Assembly (NCBI GenBank): GCA_009838645.1
Contig: VXRC01000049.1
Coordinates: 186,001 to 250,000, forward strand
Source: Gemmatimonadota bacterium
GTDB lineage: Bacteria > JAAXHH01
Direction of reading: 5' to 3'
DNA length: 64,000 nucleotides
Positions 17,384 to 26,557 of this stretch are shown here, one piece after another; position 1 is the stretch's first letter, and each line of letters starts with the position of its first letter. Under the pieces are notes generated by a model that saw nothing but the letters and a program-made list of their open reading frames with translations, was not told the DNA's origin and did no database searches. Both the position numbers and the translations under genes were made by a program.

Positions 17384-19591
17384 TCATCTCGAACCCGCAC
17401 CGATGGGAAGGCCGAGTCCCACGTACCACGTCCGGTCCGCGGCCGGTTCGAAGAAGCGGTCCCCGAAGGCGTTGGGGACGATGGAACCATTATAACGCGT
17501 ATTGAACAGGTTGTTGACTCCGGCGAACAGGACGCCGCCGACCATTTCTCCAGTATAGGTGATTCCCGTGCGCACATCAACGAGGCCGTAGCCGTCGTTG
17601 ACGAAGTCGGATTCGGGCTTTCCGCTCCCCGGAGCGGGCCCGTTGAAGTCGTTGGCAAAGTACTCCGCCGTCCATTGCGCATTCAACTCCACGAACGCGC
17701 CATTGTCCGGATGGGTGTAGGTGAATCCGGCGAACAGGTGGTGGGGCGGCACGCCGGGCACTTCGTTGTCCGACAACTGGAAGCGCGAGGCGCTTCCATC
17801 GACCTCCCGCTCGACTTCGAAGTCGTCGAACCTGAATTTCATGCCTGTATAGGCCAACGCCAGGTTGACCGCGGGCAGGGGAGACCAGGTCAGCTTAAGT
17901 TCGATGCCCCGGTTCCGCGTTTTGCCCGCATTGCGGAAGAAGACCTCGTCCGTCTCCGGATTGTCGATCTGGAAAGGCACGAGCATATTGCGTATGCCGA
18001 AGGTGAAGAGGGCCGCGTCATAGGCCAACCCGGCATCGGGCAGGAATCCCTTGATACCTGCCTCGAAGCCGCGGATTCGTTCGGGCTCGAGATCCGGGTT
18101 GAAACCGCCGGCCTGCGTGGGCTGGTTGCTCAGTTCCGTGGTGGTCGGCGTCTGGAAGGCGGTGGAGAAATTGCCGTATACCGCCGTGAGCGGAGCAGGC
18201 CGGAAGGCCACGCCCAGGTGGGGACTGAACTGCGCCATGTTCCGCGTTCCCGAATCGTCGGTCCGGTCATTCAGGAACCGGTCCGTCGCCTCGTACCGGA
18301 ACCGGTCGTACCGCCCGCCCAAGGTGACCGAAACATCGGTAACGGGTGACCACTCCAGCTCCACGAAGGGGCCGATTCCATCCACGCCTTCCTCCTGGTC
18401 CAGCCGTTTGTCGCCGCGCGAGATTTCGTCGAAGACGCGGGCGTCGTCCAGCGAGCCCACGAGGTCTCCCGGAATGCCGCCATTGCCGTATTCACGCCGT
18501 TCGTCGCGCTGCATCTCCAGGTCTACTCCGGCCGTCATCCGGTATCCACCGTTTCCGATCCCGCCCTCGCGGCTGTACACGCCCCGGATTCCCCCGGCCT
18601 TGCGGTCCAGGTCGATGATCCGGCCCGGTATGGGGTTGAACAGCGTGCGTCCCATGCCAAAGACCGTGATCTCACCCTCGGTTCCGGGTGTCTCGTAACG
18701 AAGGGACAGACCGCCCTGGACCTGTCTGACTTTCTTGGACGCGCCCTGGCGCTGGACGAAGGCCCTCGCGCTGGCGGGGTCCGATTCGGCCGTGGCCTTG
18801 TCGAGAGAGCTCGGGTTGTACTGGTACGGGGCGTTATAGTAATTGGCCACGGCCGTGACGGTCCAGGTATCGTCGATCTTCCGTTTCCCGATCGAATTAA
18901 TGCCAGTCGAACGTGCGAAGGCATGGTCGCGGAACCCGTCGAACCAGAGCGTATTGAAATTCACCAGAAACCGGCTGCTGCCCGCGGTGCCGGCCGCCTT
19001 GCCCTGCATGCGCCGCAGGCCGTGGGAACCGGTCATGAAACGGGGGGTGACTTCGAGAGGCCGGTGCGAGGCCTCTTCGGTGCGGATCTGGATGACGCCG
19101 CCTGCCGCGTTGCCGTAAAGCGACGAACTCGGACCGCGCAGTACTTCAATCTGACCCGCCGAGGTGAGATCGAGATTGTTGAGCTGGGACTGGCCGTCGG
19201 CCATGGTCAGCGGTATGCCGTCCAGCACCAGCTTCACCCCGCGCACGCCGAAGGACGCCCGGCTGCCCAGGCCGCGGATGCTGATCCGGTCGCCCTGGGA
19301 CACGTTGTTCCGGTTGTTTACGATGATGCCCGGAAGTCCACGGACGCTCTCCTCCAGGGACAGCCCGGGTTCGGCGAGCTGGATCTCGTCCCGGTCCACC
19401 CGGTCCACGGCATAGGGTATGTCGAGGATCTCCCGGATGTAGCGGGTAGCGGTGACTTCAATGGGTTGGAGGACGTGATCTACGGCAACTTCGGTGGTGT
19501 CCGGAGTCGACTGCGGCCAGGTGTGGGCGGGGAGCGGATGCAGAAACAGATGCAGAAAAAGGGCGCCGCAGGCTGGGAGAATCGTTTTCAT
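17384..19591 (-). CDS. TonB-dependent outer-membrane receptor
   Basis: 735-aa receptor: signal peptide in the first 24 residues, a plug domain from about 45 to 160 (VTATRY, ESVRGLPGIIVNNR, ISIRGLGSRASFGVRG, IEVLRGPSSSLYGNAAGGVIQI), then a long barrel rich in alternating aromatic strands with typical ALYTGMKF/FAGFTYTH segments. The C-terminal strand (TWYVGLGLP) is followed by a short AGSR tail rather than ending in an aromatic residue. It imports a siderophore, metal complex or organic ligand with TonB/ExbBD energy. It lies downstream of the DUF1080 gene after a strong hairpin. Confidence 0.92.
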   Translation of the reverse strand: MKTILPACGALFLHLFLHPLPAHTWPQSTPDTTEVAVDHVLQPIEVTATRYIREILDIPYAVDRVDRDEIQLAEPGLSLEESVRGLPGIIVNNRNNVSQGDRISIRGLGSRASFGVRGVKLVLDGIPLTMADGQSQLNNLDLTSAGQIEVLRGPSSSLYGNAAGGVIQIRTEEASHRPLEVTPRFMTGSHGLRRMQGKAAGTAGSSRFLVNFNTLWFDGFRDHAFARSTGINSIGKRKIDDTWTVTAVANYYNAPYQYNPSSLDKATAESDPASARAFVQRQGASKKVRQVQGGLSLRYETPGTEGEITVFGMGRTLFNPIPGRIIDLDRKAGGIRGVYSREGGIGNGGYRMTAGVDLEMQRDERREYGNGGIPGDLVGSLDDARVFDEISRGDKRLDQEEGVDGIGPFVELEWSPVTDVSVTLGGRYDRFRYEATDRFLNDRTDDSGTRNMAQFSPHLGVAFRPAPLTAVYGNFSTAFQTPTTTELSNQPTQAGGFNPDLEPERIRGFEAGIKGFLPDAGLAYDAALFTFGIRNMLVPFQIDNPETDEVFFRNAGKTRNRGIELKLTWSPLPAVNLALAYTGMKFRFDDFEVEREVDGSASRFQLSDNEVPGVPPHHLFAGFTYTHPDNGAFVELNAQWTAEYFANDFNGPAPGSGKPESDFVNDGYGLVDVRTGITYTGEMVGGVLFAGVNNLFNTRYNGSIVPNAFGDRFFEPAADRTWYVGLGLPIGAGSR

Positions 19592-19610
19592 CGAGTACCG
19601 AGTCGATGTG

Positions 19611-19637
19611 GCGGGGCGGACAACGGGTCCGCCCCGC
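19611..19637 (-). terminator. Stable 11-bp hairpin between DUF1080 and TonB receptor genes
   Basis: A perfect 11-bp GC stem (19611-19621 with 19627-19637) encloses a 5-nt loop in the short gap between two co-oriented genes. No U-tract follows on the minus strand, so it may be an attenuating or mRNA-stabilising element rather than a full terminator. Confidence 0.4.
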
Positions 19638-19645
19638 GGTGTTCA

Positions 19646-20275
19646 CTAATCCAATGAACGAATCTTGACGTTCTTGAAACGAATTTTGCCCTGGCCGAAG
19701 GCCTGCAGCACGACGACGCCGCTGTAATGGGAGGCATTCTGGATATTTACGGCCTCTTCCCCGTTCAGCGTAACCGTGATGTCACGTCCGTCGGCGGTGA
19801 TGACCATGGTATTCCACTGGCCTTCGGTCTTCGGCGGCGGTTCGTACTTGGCCAGCGCCACGATGCTGCCGGTGGTGTAGCCCGAGCCGTGGGTATCCGC
19901 GATATTGATCTCGTAGAAGGAGTACTGGTTCACTCCCGCCCCGGTATCGCGCGGTCCGCGCACGAAGACACCGCTGTTGTGACCGGCGTCCTGGTTGAAC
20001 TGCACGCTCAACTCGAAATTCGTGAACTCGTCGTAGGTGCCGATGTAACCGGGTCCCCGGCCCGTCACCTCACCGGTGAGCATGCCGTCTTCGACCGCCC
20101 ACGTGGCGTTGCCGCCGCGGTGGGTCCAGCCCAGGAGGGTCTGGCCGTCGAACAGCAGTTTCCAGCCCGCCTCCTGCTCCGCTTCGGTCAGCACATTGTC
20201 CTGCGCGGCCGCCGTGCCCTGCATGCAGGCCGCGATCAGGGCGGCGGCCGCCAGGCTCCAGATGTAGCGTTTCAT
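19646..20275 (-). CDS. DUF1080 (3-keto-disaccharide hydrolase-like) exported protein
   Basis: 209-aa single-domain concanavalin-like protein. It has an N-terminal export signal with a lipobox-like IAAC at about 14-17, or signal peptidase I cleavage after AAAQ. The DUF1080 marks are GWKLLFDGQTLLGW at the domain start, EFTNFELSVQFN, NSGVFVRG, and KIRFKNVKIRSL at the end. Proteins of this family bind or hydrolyse glycans, some acting on 3-keto sugars. The PQQ dehydrogenase encoded 50 nt upstream could supply oxidised sugars, but that is inference. Confidence 0.87.
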   Translation of the reverse strand: MKRYIWSLAAAALIAACMQGTAAAQDNVLTEAEQEAGWKLLFDGQTLLGWTHRGGNATWAVEDGMLTGEVTGRGPGYIGTYDEFTNFELSVQFNQDAGHNSGVFVRGPRDTGAGVNQYSFYEINIADTHGSGYTTGSIVALAKYEPPPKTEGQWNTMVITADGRDITVTLNGEEAVNIQNASHYSGVVVLQAFGQGKIRFKNVKIRSLD

Positions 20276-20325
20276 TGCGAATCTCCTGTTTTAGTCGCCA
20301 ACTGCGGCGATCCCGGTCCTGCCGG

Positions 20326-22332
20326 TTATTCGCCTTCTTCGGCTTCGGGTTCCGGACCCAGCTTCAATGCGATCAGTTCGGCGGGATGGCCACCGGCGCC
20401 AACCGTCATGATGAGGTACTGCACGTCATTGTGCATGTAGGTCATGGGCATGCCGCTCTGGGCCGCCGGCAGTTCGATCGACGCGACGACTTCGCCCGTC
20501 GCCTTGTCGTAGGCGTGAAGATAAGGATCTCCCCCGAAGCCCTCGCCGGCGAAGAGCAGCGTGCTCGTCACCAGGGAACCGATCCGGGTGGCCTTGCCGG
20601 TACGGGGCAGATCGACGCCCGCCAGCTCAGGCAAGTCCTTGATGGCCTGCGGCGTATCGCCGTTCGGCGCCATCCAGACGTGATCGCCCGTGTTCATGTC
20701 GACCGCGGTGATCCGTCCCCAGGGCGGCCTGACCAGCGGGATCTGGCCGAAGACCCGCGGCGCTCTCAGACCGGCCGAGAAGTAGTCCATGTCGGACTCC
20801 TCGGGATCCGGCGCCCGCAACGCCAGCTTCGATATGCTGGTGTTGGAGGGTATGAAATTGACGCCGGTGACCGGGTCGAGGCAGGTCATGTTCCAGTTGA
20901 CCCCGCCGTTCGCGCCCGGGATCTGGATCGTGCCGATGGTACCGTCCGGCGCCTCCGCGAGCGAAGGCGGCTGGTAAAGCGGTCCGTACCGGTGGTTGGC
21001 CATCAGGTTGATTGCCTCCTGGCGCACCGCCGGTGTGAAGTCCACCAGGTCGTCCTGGCTGATGCCCTGGTGTTCCCACGGGGCGGGCTTCACGGGAATC
21101 GGCTGCGTGGGCGAAGCCCGGTCGCCCGGAACGTCCGACGCGGGGACGTCCGTCTCGGGCATGTCCCAGATCGGTTCGCCGGTTACCCGGTCGAAGACGT
21201 AGGAATAGCCCTGTTTGGTGTTCTGGATCACGATCTTGCGCGGCTCGCCGTCGATCGTCACGTCGGCCAGGATCGGCGCGGCGGGATTGTCATAGTCCCA
21301 GATATCGTGATGGACGATCTGGAAATGCCAGATCTTCTCGCCCGTCGTGTAATCCACGGCCACCAGGCTGTTCGCGTACAGGTTGTCACCCAGGCGATGC
21401 CCGCCGTAATAGTCGTTCGTCGGCGCCTCTACGGGCAGATAGGCATAGCCCAGTTCGGTGTCGGCGGAGATGGAGGTCCATACGCCGGCGTTACCGGTAT
21501 AGGATCTCGAATTCTGCTCCCAGGTCTCCGCGCCTTCTTCTCCCTCGTCCGGAATGACCTTGAACTTCCAGAGGATCGCGCCGGAACGGGCGTCGTAGGC
21601 CACGACGTCTCCCGGCGAGTTGGTCATCGATCGGGGCCGGAATCCCGCGGCGAGGGCCGGCGGAACGAGGATGATGTCCCCCACAACCGTCGCGGGAGAC
21701 GTGTTGGCCAGGTTGCCGACGGGCGTGACGTTTTCGGCATTACGCCAGCCTTCCATCATGTCGACCACGCCGTTATTGCCGAATTCGGCCACCGGGATGC
21801 CTGTTTGGGCGTCGAGGGCTACCAGGTAGAAGCCCCGGGTGATCAGGATGACCCGGTTGTCGCCCTGCCCATCGGTCCAGAACGAGACGCCGCGGCCCGA
21901 ATTTCGCCGCGGAGCCGTCGCCCAGCGTTCTTCGTCCTCCACCGGGCGGTAGGTCCACATCGTCTCGCCGGTTTCAGGCTCGATGGCCATGGCGCTGCGC
22001 CGCGTACCCGCCGTGGAATAAAGCATGCCCCCCACGTAGATGGGTACCGGCTGGGCATAGTATTCGGGACGTGGGCCGAAGTTGTCCTGCTTCCATCGCC
22101 AGGCTACCTCAAGGCGGTCCACGTTATCCGCGTTGATCTGGTCCAGCGGGGAATACCGCGTATAGGCCAGGTCGCGGCCCAGCATGCGCCATTCGCTGTC
22201 AGGCTGCTCCACCGGGATAATCTTGCCCGGCGCCCTTTGTGCCGCGGGTTCGCAGGATGCTAATACCGTGATCGCCATGGCCAGCGCGATCACCGGCGGC
22301 GTCCATCGAAACAAGGGGGAAAATCTACTCAT
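20326..22332 (-). CDS. PQQ-dependent dehydrogenase lipoprotein
   Basis: 668-aa quinoprotein of the eight-bladed propeller type, closest in feel to membrane glucose dehydrogenase. The lipobox LASC (24-27) predicts a lipid-anchored periplasmic enzyme without the N-terminal transmembrane block of Gcd. Visible blocks are WRMLGRDLAYTRYSPL (about 48-63), the WTYRP strand, GYSYVFDRVTGEPIW, and the terminal SGMPMTYMHNDVQYLI with GAGGHPAELIALKL. The ATG at 22332 has GGAGG; an ATG 54 nt upstream is less likely. It should pass electrons to ubiquinone/menaquinone or a cytochrome such as the one at 16939. Confidence 0.9.
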   Translation of the reverse strand: MSRFSPLFRWTPPVIALAMAITVLASCEPAAQRAPGKIIPVEQPDSEWRMLGRDLAYTRYSPLDQINADNVDRLEVAWRWKQDNFGPRPEYYAQPVPIYVGGMLYSTAGTRRSAMAIEPETGETMWTYRPVEDEERWATAPRRNSGRGVSFWTDGQGDNRVILITRGFYLVALDAQTGIPVAEFGNNGVVDMMEGWRNAENVTPVGNLANTSPATVVGDIILVPPALAAGFRPRSMTNSPGDVVAYDARSGAILWKFKVIPDEGEEGAETWEQNSRSYTGNAGVWTSISADTELGYAYLPVEAPTNDYYGGHRLGDNLYANSLVAVDYTTGEKIWHFQIVHHDIWDYDNPAAPILADVTIDGEPRKIVIQNTKQGYSYVFDRVTGEPIWDMPETDVPASDVPGDRASPTQPIPVKPAPWEHQGISQDDLVDFTPAVRQEAINLMANHRYGPLYQPPSLAEAPDGTIGTIQIPGANGGVNWNMTCLDPVTGVNFIPSNTSISKLALRAPDPEESDMDYFSAGLRAPRVFGQIPLVRPPWGRITAVDMNTGDHVWMAPNGDTPQAIKDLPELAGVDLPRTGKATRIGSLVTSTLLFAGEGFGGDPYLHAYDKATGEVVASIELPAAQSGMPMTYMHNDVQYLIMTVGAGGHPAELIALKLGPEPEAEEGE

Positions 22333-22600
22333 CACACGCTGCCTCCGTTGATGCAGGTTGATTGGTGCTACGAATCGCATGTACAAAATCGTTTAGACAC
22401 AGAGAAGTCACGGACCGGCGTAGGGATTCAAGCCCGTATTCCCTGTATACAAGACAGGCGATCTGATATTGAAAAGTTTTGCAAATATTTGGCCAATGTA
22501 GTGTCTCGCTTTTTTGATGTAAAGCCCTTTATGGCAGGAGCCGCATTGCCGCGACTTCATGATGGGCGGGATCGCAGGGTCGAGGGTGCAAGCTGGACAT
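22333..22600. other. Intergenic stretch, relatively AT-rich
   Basis: A 268-nt gap between the HAD phosphatase stop and the PQQ dehydrogenase start, noticeably more AT-rich than the coding flanks around 22470-22530. It probably holds the promoter of the PQQ-DUF1080-TonB run, but I found no hexamer pair good enough to name and no hairpin with a U-tract. Confidence 0.4.
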
Positions 22601-23209
22601 TCAAACCGGCAGGCCGTGGAGCTCCAGGGCGCGTTTCAGGCGTCCGATCGTCGTGTAGTGATGTCCACCCATGCCCAATTCGGCCGCGGCGTTTACGTTT
22701 TCGGCCCTGTCGTCGATAAAGAACGCCTCGTCCGCCTTGATGCCGAGCAGCTCGAGGGCCGTGTTGAAGATCCCAGGTTGCGGTTTTACCAATCCGATCG
22801 ACGAGGAATTCACGACGTGGTCGAATGCCGGGCCGATGCCCAGCCGCTTGAGATCGGAGTCAAGTTTGGTCGTGGCATTCGTGATGAGCACCAGGCTCGC
22901 ACTGTCGCGACATCGCAGCAGCAGATCCAACACATCGGTATCGATCTCGCCCGGCGAACGGGACCACAACCGCACCGCTTCCCGGCCGTCCGCAGTCGGA
23001 TACCGAAGCCGGAGCCGTTCAGCCACCTCCGACCGCCAGCTTTCATCGTCGATCTGCCCCGTCGTGGCGTGGAGCAACAGATCAGGTTCGAATGCCGTAT
23101 TGGGTAGGGCACCAGGCGGGAGCCCCGCGGTGGATTCCGCCTGGTGCATGATCCCGGGATCCCACCTGCGGACTACGCCGTCCAGGTCGGTCAGCACCGC
23201 CTTGACCAT
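22601..23209 (-). CDS. HAD-IA family hydrolase
   Basis: 202-aa haloacid-dehalogenase-type phosphatase. Motif I is TDLDGV with D8 and D10, motif II is LITNAT (about 112-117), motif III the K in VKPQPGIF, and motif IV FIDDRAENV. An alpha-helical C1 cap is inserted after motif I, as in HAD-IA enzymes. It starts 3 nt after the LVIVD gene stop, so it is in the same operon. Likely a small-molecule phosphatase with unknown substrate. Confidence 0.87.
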   Translation of the reverse strand: MVKAVLTDLDGVVRRWDPGIMHQAESTAGLPPGALPNTAFEPDLLLHATTGQIDDESWRSEVAERLRLRYPTADGREAVRLWSRSPGEIDTDVLDLLLRCRDSASLVLITNATTKLDSDLKRLGIGPAFDHVVNSSSIGLVKPQPGIFNTALELLGIKADEAFFIDDRAENVNAAAELGMGGHHYTTIGRLKRALELHGLPV

Positions 23210-23212
23210 GGT

Positions 23213-24970
23213 TTAGTTCCTGCGTGGCCAGGGCGTCTCGGTTGGACCGAGATGCGGTTCGCCCAGCACGGGGGAGGACAGGCAGTAGAAGCCGTGATTG
23301 GTGAACAGCCAGACCAGGTTGCGGTCGTATTCGACGTATATGCCGTGGGTCAGGTTGCCCAGGGCATATTCCGGGGTGCGGGACGGGTCGAATTTCGGTA
23401 CGAAGTAAGCGGTAATCTTCGGATCGGTGAGGTCGGAGACATCGAACACCTGCACGCCGGCGTTGTAGAAGGCATAGAGGAGGATGTCCTCCTTCGGCGT
23501 GCCGGGTTGGGTATAATAGCCGCTTCTTTTCGGCCCGAAACTTCCGCGCCGCTGGACGAAATCCGTGAACGGCGCATCCGCGGGCGGCGCCGGCCTGGGC
23601 AGCGTACCGAGCAGTCCGGGATTATCGGGATCACTCACGTCGATCATGAAGATGTCCTTGTAGGGCTCCCAGCCGTCTTCGTTCAGCGGATAACCGGAGA
23701 AGTAGACCACGCCGGTCTTTTCCACCTGGGTCACGTTGATATAGTCCCCTTCCGTGCCCGCTACGCTGGGCGGGAAGTTGAGATGCCCCAGCGCCTTGAT
23801 TTCGGTCGGGTCCGAGATGTCCAGCACGTAGAACCCCAGGCCGCCCATGGCGGCATAACCGTACCTCCCGCCTTCCTCCACGGGCCTGGCCATGAAGATC
23901 GACATGCGCGCGCCGAACCAGGAGGTCCGGTTCCCCGCGCGGGGATTGGCCCGGTAGGCGGCCTCGTCATCGGGATCGCCCAGCTTCTGGCCCGGCACGT
24001 TGAACTGGCTGAGAAACACGGGATCGGCCGGGTCGGTCATGTCCCACGCCTGGTAGCCGGCCGAGTACAGGTCGCTCGGGTATTCCGTAAGCGCGTATTC
24101 CTCGCTGGGCGCCGCGGCGACGAACATGTACTCTCCGCCGTGCCAGGCCGGGATGTCCCGGACGCCGGAGCCCTGTTGCTGTCCGATCGGCGCGTCGGGG
24201 TGCTCGTAGTCTGTGGTTCGTTCAGCGATCAATGTCCAGTCATCCGGCAGGGGCCCGTTCATCTCGTATACCCTGAACCCCTTGAGATGATTGGCGTGGC
24301 GTATCGCCATCACCTTGTCCGGTTCCGCGCGCTTGTCGCTCAGTACGCCGAAGCGCCGGATCTCGAAGGCCTGCACCATGATGTACTTGCCCAGATCCTC
24401 GTTCCACTGGATGGACGCGGCGCCGAACATGTCGCCTTCGTCATAGGGATTGACCTCCTCGCCGGGCCCTTCACCGGTCCACGTACTGCCCTTCTCGTGG
24501 ACGACCCGCAAGTCCTTCGGATCGGTGATATCGTAGATTTTCAGGGCGCGCCGCACGTACTGGTACATGTACCTTCGGCCGTCGAAGTCCACGATGTTCT
24601 GCCAGGTATGGAAGGGTTCGACCGTAATCGGGTAGTAAGCCTCTACGGTCATGGCCTTCGCGTACTCGTTCGTATCCCAGTAGTCCAGCTGACCTTCGAA
24701 GGGTCTAGACTCATGCTGATGGGGCGTGACCGCGGGGTAGACGAACCGCCCGGTTTCCGGGTCCATTCCGTAGCTCGCGGGATCGGGTTCGGGGGGCGTA
24801 CGATCCTCCGCCAGCGCGTCGGCGCGGAGGACGTATTCGTCCGTTATGGCGGTCTGGGGCGGGGATTCGACTACCGGGGCAGCATCGCCCTCCGCAGCAT
24901 CGCCCTCCGGTGAAGATCCGCAGCCAGCGGCGATCGCTCCGCTCAAAAGCGCGGCAACAAGGGTCTTCAT
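23213..24970 (-). CDS. LVIVD-repeat lipoprotein
   Basis: 585-aa secreted beta-propeller-like protein. A lipobox (IAAGC, cysteine at about 17) follows a short signal. Several LVIVD-type blades are visible, each with a V-x-D-x-SDPxxP core: IYDITDPKDLRVV, AWDMTDPADPVFL, VLDISDPTEIKAL, MIDVSDPDNPGLL, VFDVSDLTDPKIT. The family has no established enzymatic function and is usually on the cell surface. The ATG overlaps the FAH-family stop by 4 nt (translational coupling). Confidence 0.86.
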   Translation of the reverse strand: MKTLVAALLSGAIAAGCGSSPEGDAAEGDAAPVVESPPQTAITDEYVLRADALAEDRTPPEPDPASYGMDPETGRFVYPAVTPHQHESRPFEGQLDYWDTNEYAKAMTVEAYYPITVEPFHTWQNIVDFDGRRYMYQYVRRALKIYDITDPKDLRVVHEKGSTWTGEGPGEEVNPYDEGDMFGAASIQWNEDLGKYIMVQAFEIRRFGVLSDKRAEPDKVMAIRHANHLKGFRVYEMNGPLPDDWTLIAERTTDYEHPDAPIGQQQGSGVRDIPAWHGGEYMFVAAAPSEEYALTEYPSDLYSAGYQAWDMTDPADPVFLSQFNVPGQKLGDPDDEAAYRANPRAGNRTSWFGARMSIFMARPVEEGGRYGYAAMGGLGFYVLDISDPTEIKALGHLNFPPSVAGTEGDYINVTQVEKTGVVYFSGYPLNEDGWEPYKDIFMIDVSDPDNPGLLGTLPRPAPPADAPFTDFVQRRGSFGPKRSGYYTQPGTPKEDILLYAFYNAGVQVFDVSDLTDPKITAYFVPKFDPSRTPEYALGNLTHGIYVEYDRNLVWLFTNHGFYCLSSPVLGEPHLGPTETPWPRRN

Positions 24971-26121
24971 GGCTTGGCTTCCATGGGTGTGACGAGCCGG
25001 CCGATGCCCTCGATCTCCATTTCCACCACGTCGCCCGGTTGGAGGTATTCGGGCGGATTCTGGGCGCGGCCCACGCCGTCCGGCGTGCCCGTGGCGATCA
25101 CGTCGCCCGGATAGAGGGTCTGGACGGAGGTCAGGTACCGGATCATGTGCGCTACATCGTAGATCATGTAGCTGGTGTTGCTGTCCTGCTTGATGACGCC
25201 GTTGACCCAGGTCTTAATTTCGAGATCGTCATGCTGGATGAACTCCTTGGGCACGATGTAGGGCCCGAAGGGGGCGGCGCGGTCGCTGCTCTTGCCATTG
25301 AACCAGTTCGGACCGGGGAACATGCGGTTGATCGGCTTCAGTCCTGAGCCGCCCCTGCGGCTGACGTCGAACACGATGCTGTAGCCGAAGACATAGTCGT
25401 GGGCATTTTCGAGGGTCAGGTCCAGGGCCGGCCTGCCGATGATGATGGCCAGTTCGACTTCCCAGTCGATGTTCACGTCCTTCGGCACGTAGTAGGGTTC
25501 GCCCGGATCGATGATGGTGGATCTTGGCGACTTGGCGAAGAAATAGGGTTCTTCGGCGTCCACGTCCACTTCAACGGCGGTGAAACCCGCGCCTCCGATG
25601 GCCGATTCCTCCATCTCGTCCGCGTGGGCCCGGTAGTTTGCCGCGGCCGCCAGCAGGTTGTAGGGATACTTGATCGGCGCCTTGAAGGAGACGTTCATCG
25701 GATCGAAAACGAAGGGCAGGTCCGGGTTCGACAGGCGGTTTTCCGCGCCCATGTAGTTCGCGATCGTGTACATGCGGTTGGCAACGGCGTCGTACTGCTC
25801 GATCAGTGCGCGCATTTCCTTGGGAACGGATACCACGGGCAATCCAAGCTGCCGGGTGACGTAGGCGTTCGCCTCGTGCAGGTCCATCAGCCTTTCCTGG
25901 CCCGCCTGGTCCGTCTGGTCAGCCTGGCTCGCCTGGTCGGTCTGGCCCGACTGAACCGCCATGCCGATGCGGATCGTTCCCGTGGCCTCGAAGGTGGCGA
26001 GTTTGAAGGGGGTATCCGGCTGGTCCGAGACCTGGGACCGGACCGTGCCCGGTGTGATCATCCATAGCGCGGCGCCAATGAATAGGACGACGGCCGGCAG
26101 AACGCGTATCCGGTACGACAT
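24967..26121 (-). CDS. Exported fumarylacetoacetate hydrolase family protein
   Basis: 384-aa protein with an N-terminal signal segment (MSYRIRVLPAVVLFIGAALW) and a C-terminal FAH domain from about 135. The metal/catalytic block is DWEVELAIIIG, followed by the FDVSRR, FNGKSSD and PGDVIATGTPDGVG motifs typical of FAHD1/2-oxo-acid decarboxylase and hydrolase relatives. An exported FAH protein is uncommon. The ATG at 26121 has GGAGG; an ATG 48 nt upstream would weaken the signal. A Q-rich 9-bp tandem repeat sits just before residue 75. Confidence 0.85.
   Translation of the reverse strand: MSYRIRVLPAVVLFIGAALWMITPGTVRSQVSDQPDTPFKLATFEATGTIRIGMAVQSGQTDQASQADQTDQAGQERLMDLHEANAYVTRQLGLPVVSVPKEMRALIEQYDAVANRMYTIANYMGAENRLSNPDLPFVFDPMNVSFKAPIKYPYNLLAAAANYRAHADEMEESAIGGAGFTAVEVDVDAEEPYFFAKSPRSTIIDPGEPYYVPKDVNIDWEVELAIIIGRPALDLTLENAHDYVFGYSIVFDVSRRGGSGLKPINRMFPGPNWFNGKSSDRAAPFGPYIVPKEFIQHDDLEIKTWVNGVIKQDSNTSYMIYDVAHMIRYLTSVQTLYPGDVIATGTPDGVGRAQNPPEYLQPGDVVEMEIEGIGRLVTPMEAKP
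25897..25950 (-). repeat. In-frame 9-bp tandem repeat (six copies)
   Basis: Six units of the type CTGGTCCGT on the plus strand encode Q-[AT]-[DSG] triplets in the linker of the FAH-family protein. Copies differ at one to three positions. The repeat keeps frame, so it lengthens a linker without disrupting the domain. Confidence 0.85.
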
Positions 26122-26312
26122 GGCGGTATCCTCCTTGATGACCGGTCGATCAGGGCGCGTTCGTATCATCGGGACGAGACAGCGCGCCAGATCGCGGTAC
26201 TACGTAATCGGCGACCTGCCGGAGCATCCGGCGGTGAAGTCGCGGGGTAACGGGGTACGGAAGCGAAAAGGTAGGATGGCTGTGCTGAATTTCTATTGTT
26301 TGAGAAATCGGA

Positions 26313-26387
26313 TCGGGGCGGGGAGATTTGAACTCCCGACCTCCTGCTCCCGAAGCAGGCGCGCTGACCGGGCTGCGCTACGCCCCG
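26313..26387 (-). tRNA. tRNA-Pro (anticodon CGG)
   Basis: Full cloverleaf on the minus strand: acceptor CGGGGCG/CGCCCCG with discriminator A, D-arm GCGC/GCGC, anticodon stem CCTGC/GCAGG with loop TTCGGGA giving anticodon CGG, and T-arm GGGAG-TTCAAAT-CTCCC. CCA is not encoded. It reads codon CCG. Confidence 0.95.
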
Positions 26388-26436
26388 ATATATGACCGAT
26401 CTAGGGGCAAGGGCCCGGTGGGCTGCCTTGCCGGAA

Positions 26437-26510
26437 TCGGGGCGACTGGATTTGAACCAGCGACCACCAGCCCCCCATGCTGGTGCGCTACCTGACTGCG
26501 CTACGCCCCG
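26437..26510 (-). tRNA. tRNA-Pro (anticodon GGG)
   Basis: Cloverleaf with the same acceptor stem and D-arm as the tRNA-Pro 50 nt downstream. The anticodon stem is CCAGC/GCTGG with loop ATGGGGG, giving anticodon GGG (codons CCC/CCU), and the T-arm GCTGG-TTCAAAT-CCAGT has one G-U pair. CCA is not encoded. The two tRNA-Pro genes probably share one transcript. Confidence 0.95.
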
Positions 26511-26525
26511 AAAACTTCGGCGTAT

Positions 26526-26554
26526 AATGTATGCCGAGGAGGGGTTTCGGGCAA
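26526..26554 (-). promoter_or_regulatory. Sigma-70-type promoter of the tRNA-Pro pair
   Basis: TTGCCC (26549-26554) and TACATT (26526-26531) are separated by 17 nt, and the -10 lies 15 nt before the first tRNA-Pro. It sits in the 47-nt gap after the kinase gene. Confidence 0.55.
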
Positions 26555-26557
26555 GGG

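Noticed and set aside
20275-22263. 662-aa plus-strand ORF
   Set aside because: Shadow of the PQQ dehydrogenase gene, with no recognisable motif.
23144-24913. 589-aa plus-strand ORF
   Set aside because: Shadow of the LVIVD lipoprotein gene, which has clear repeats and a lipobox.
26218-26232. Terminator after the tRNA-Pro genes
   Set aside because: A perfect GCCGGA/TCCGGC hairpin exists, but no U-tract follows and it lies about 80 nt beyond the tRNA, so it was not called.
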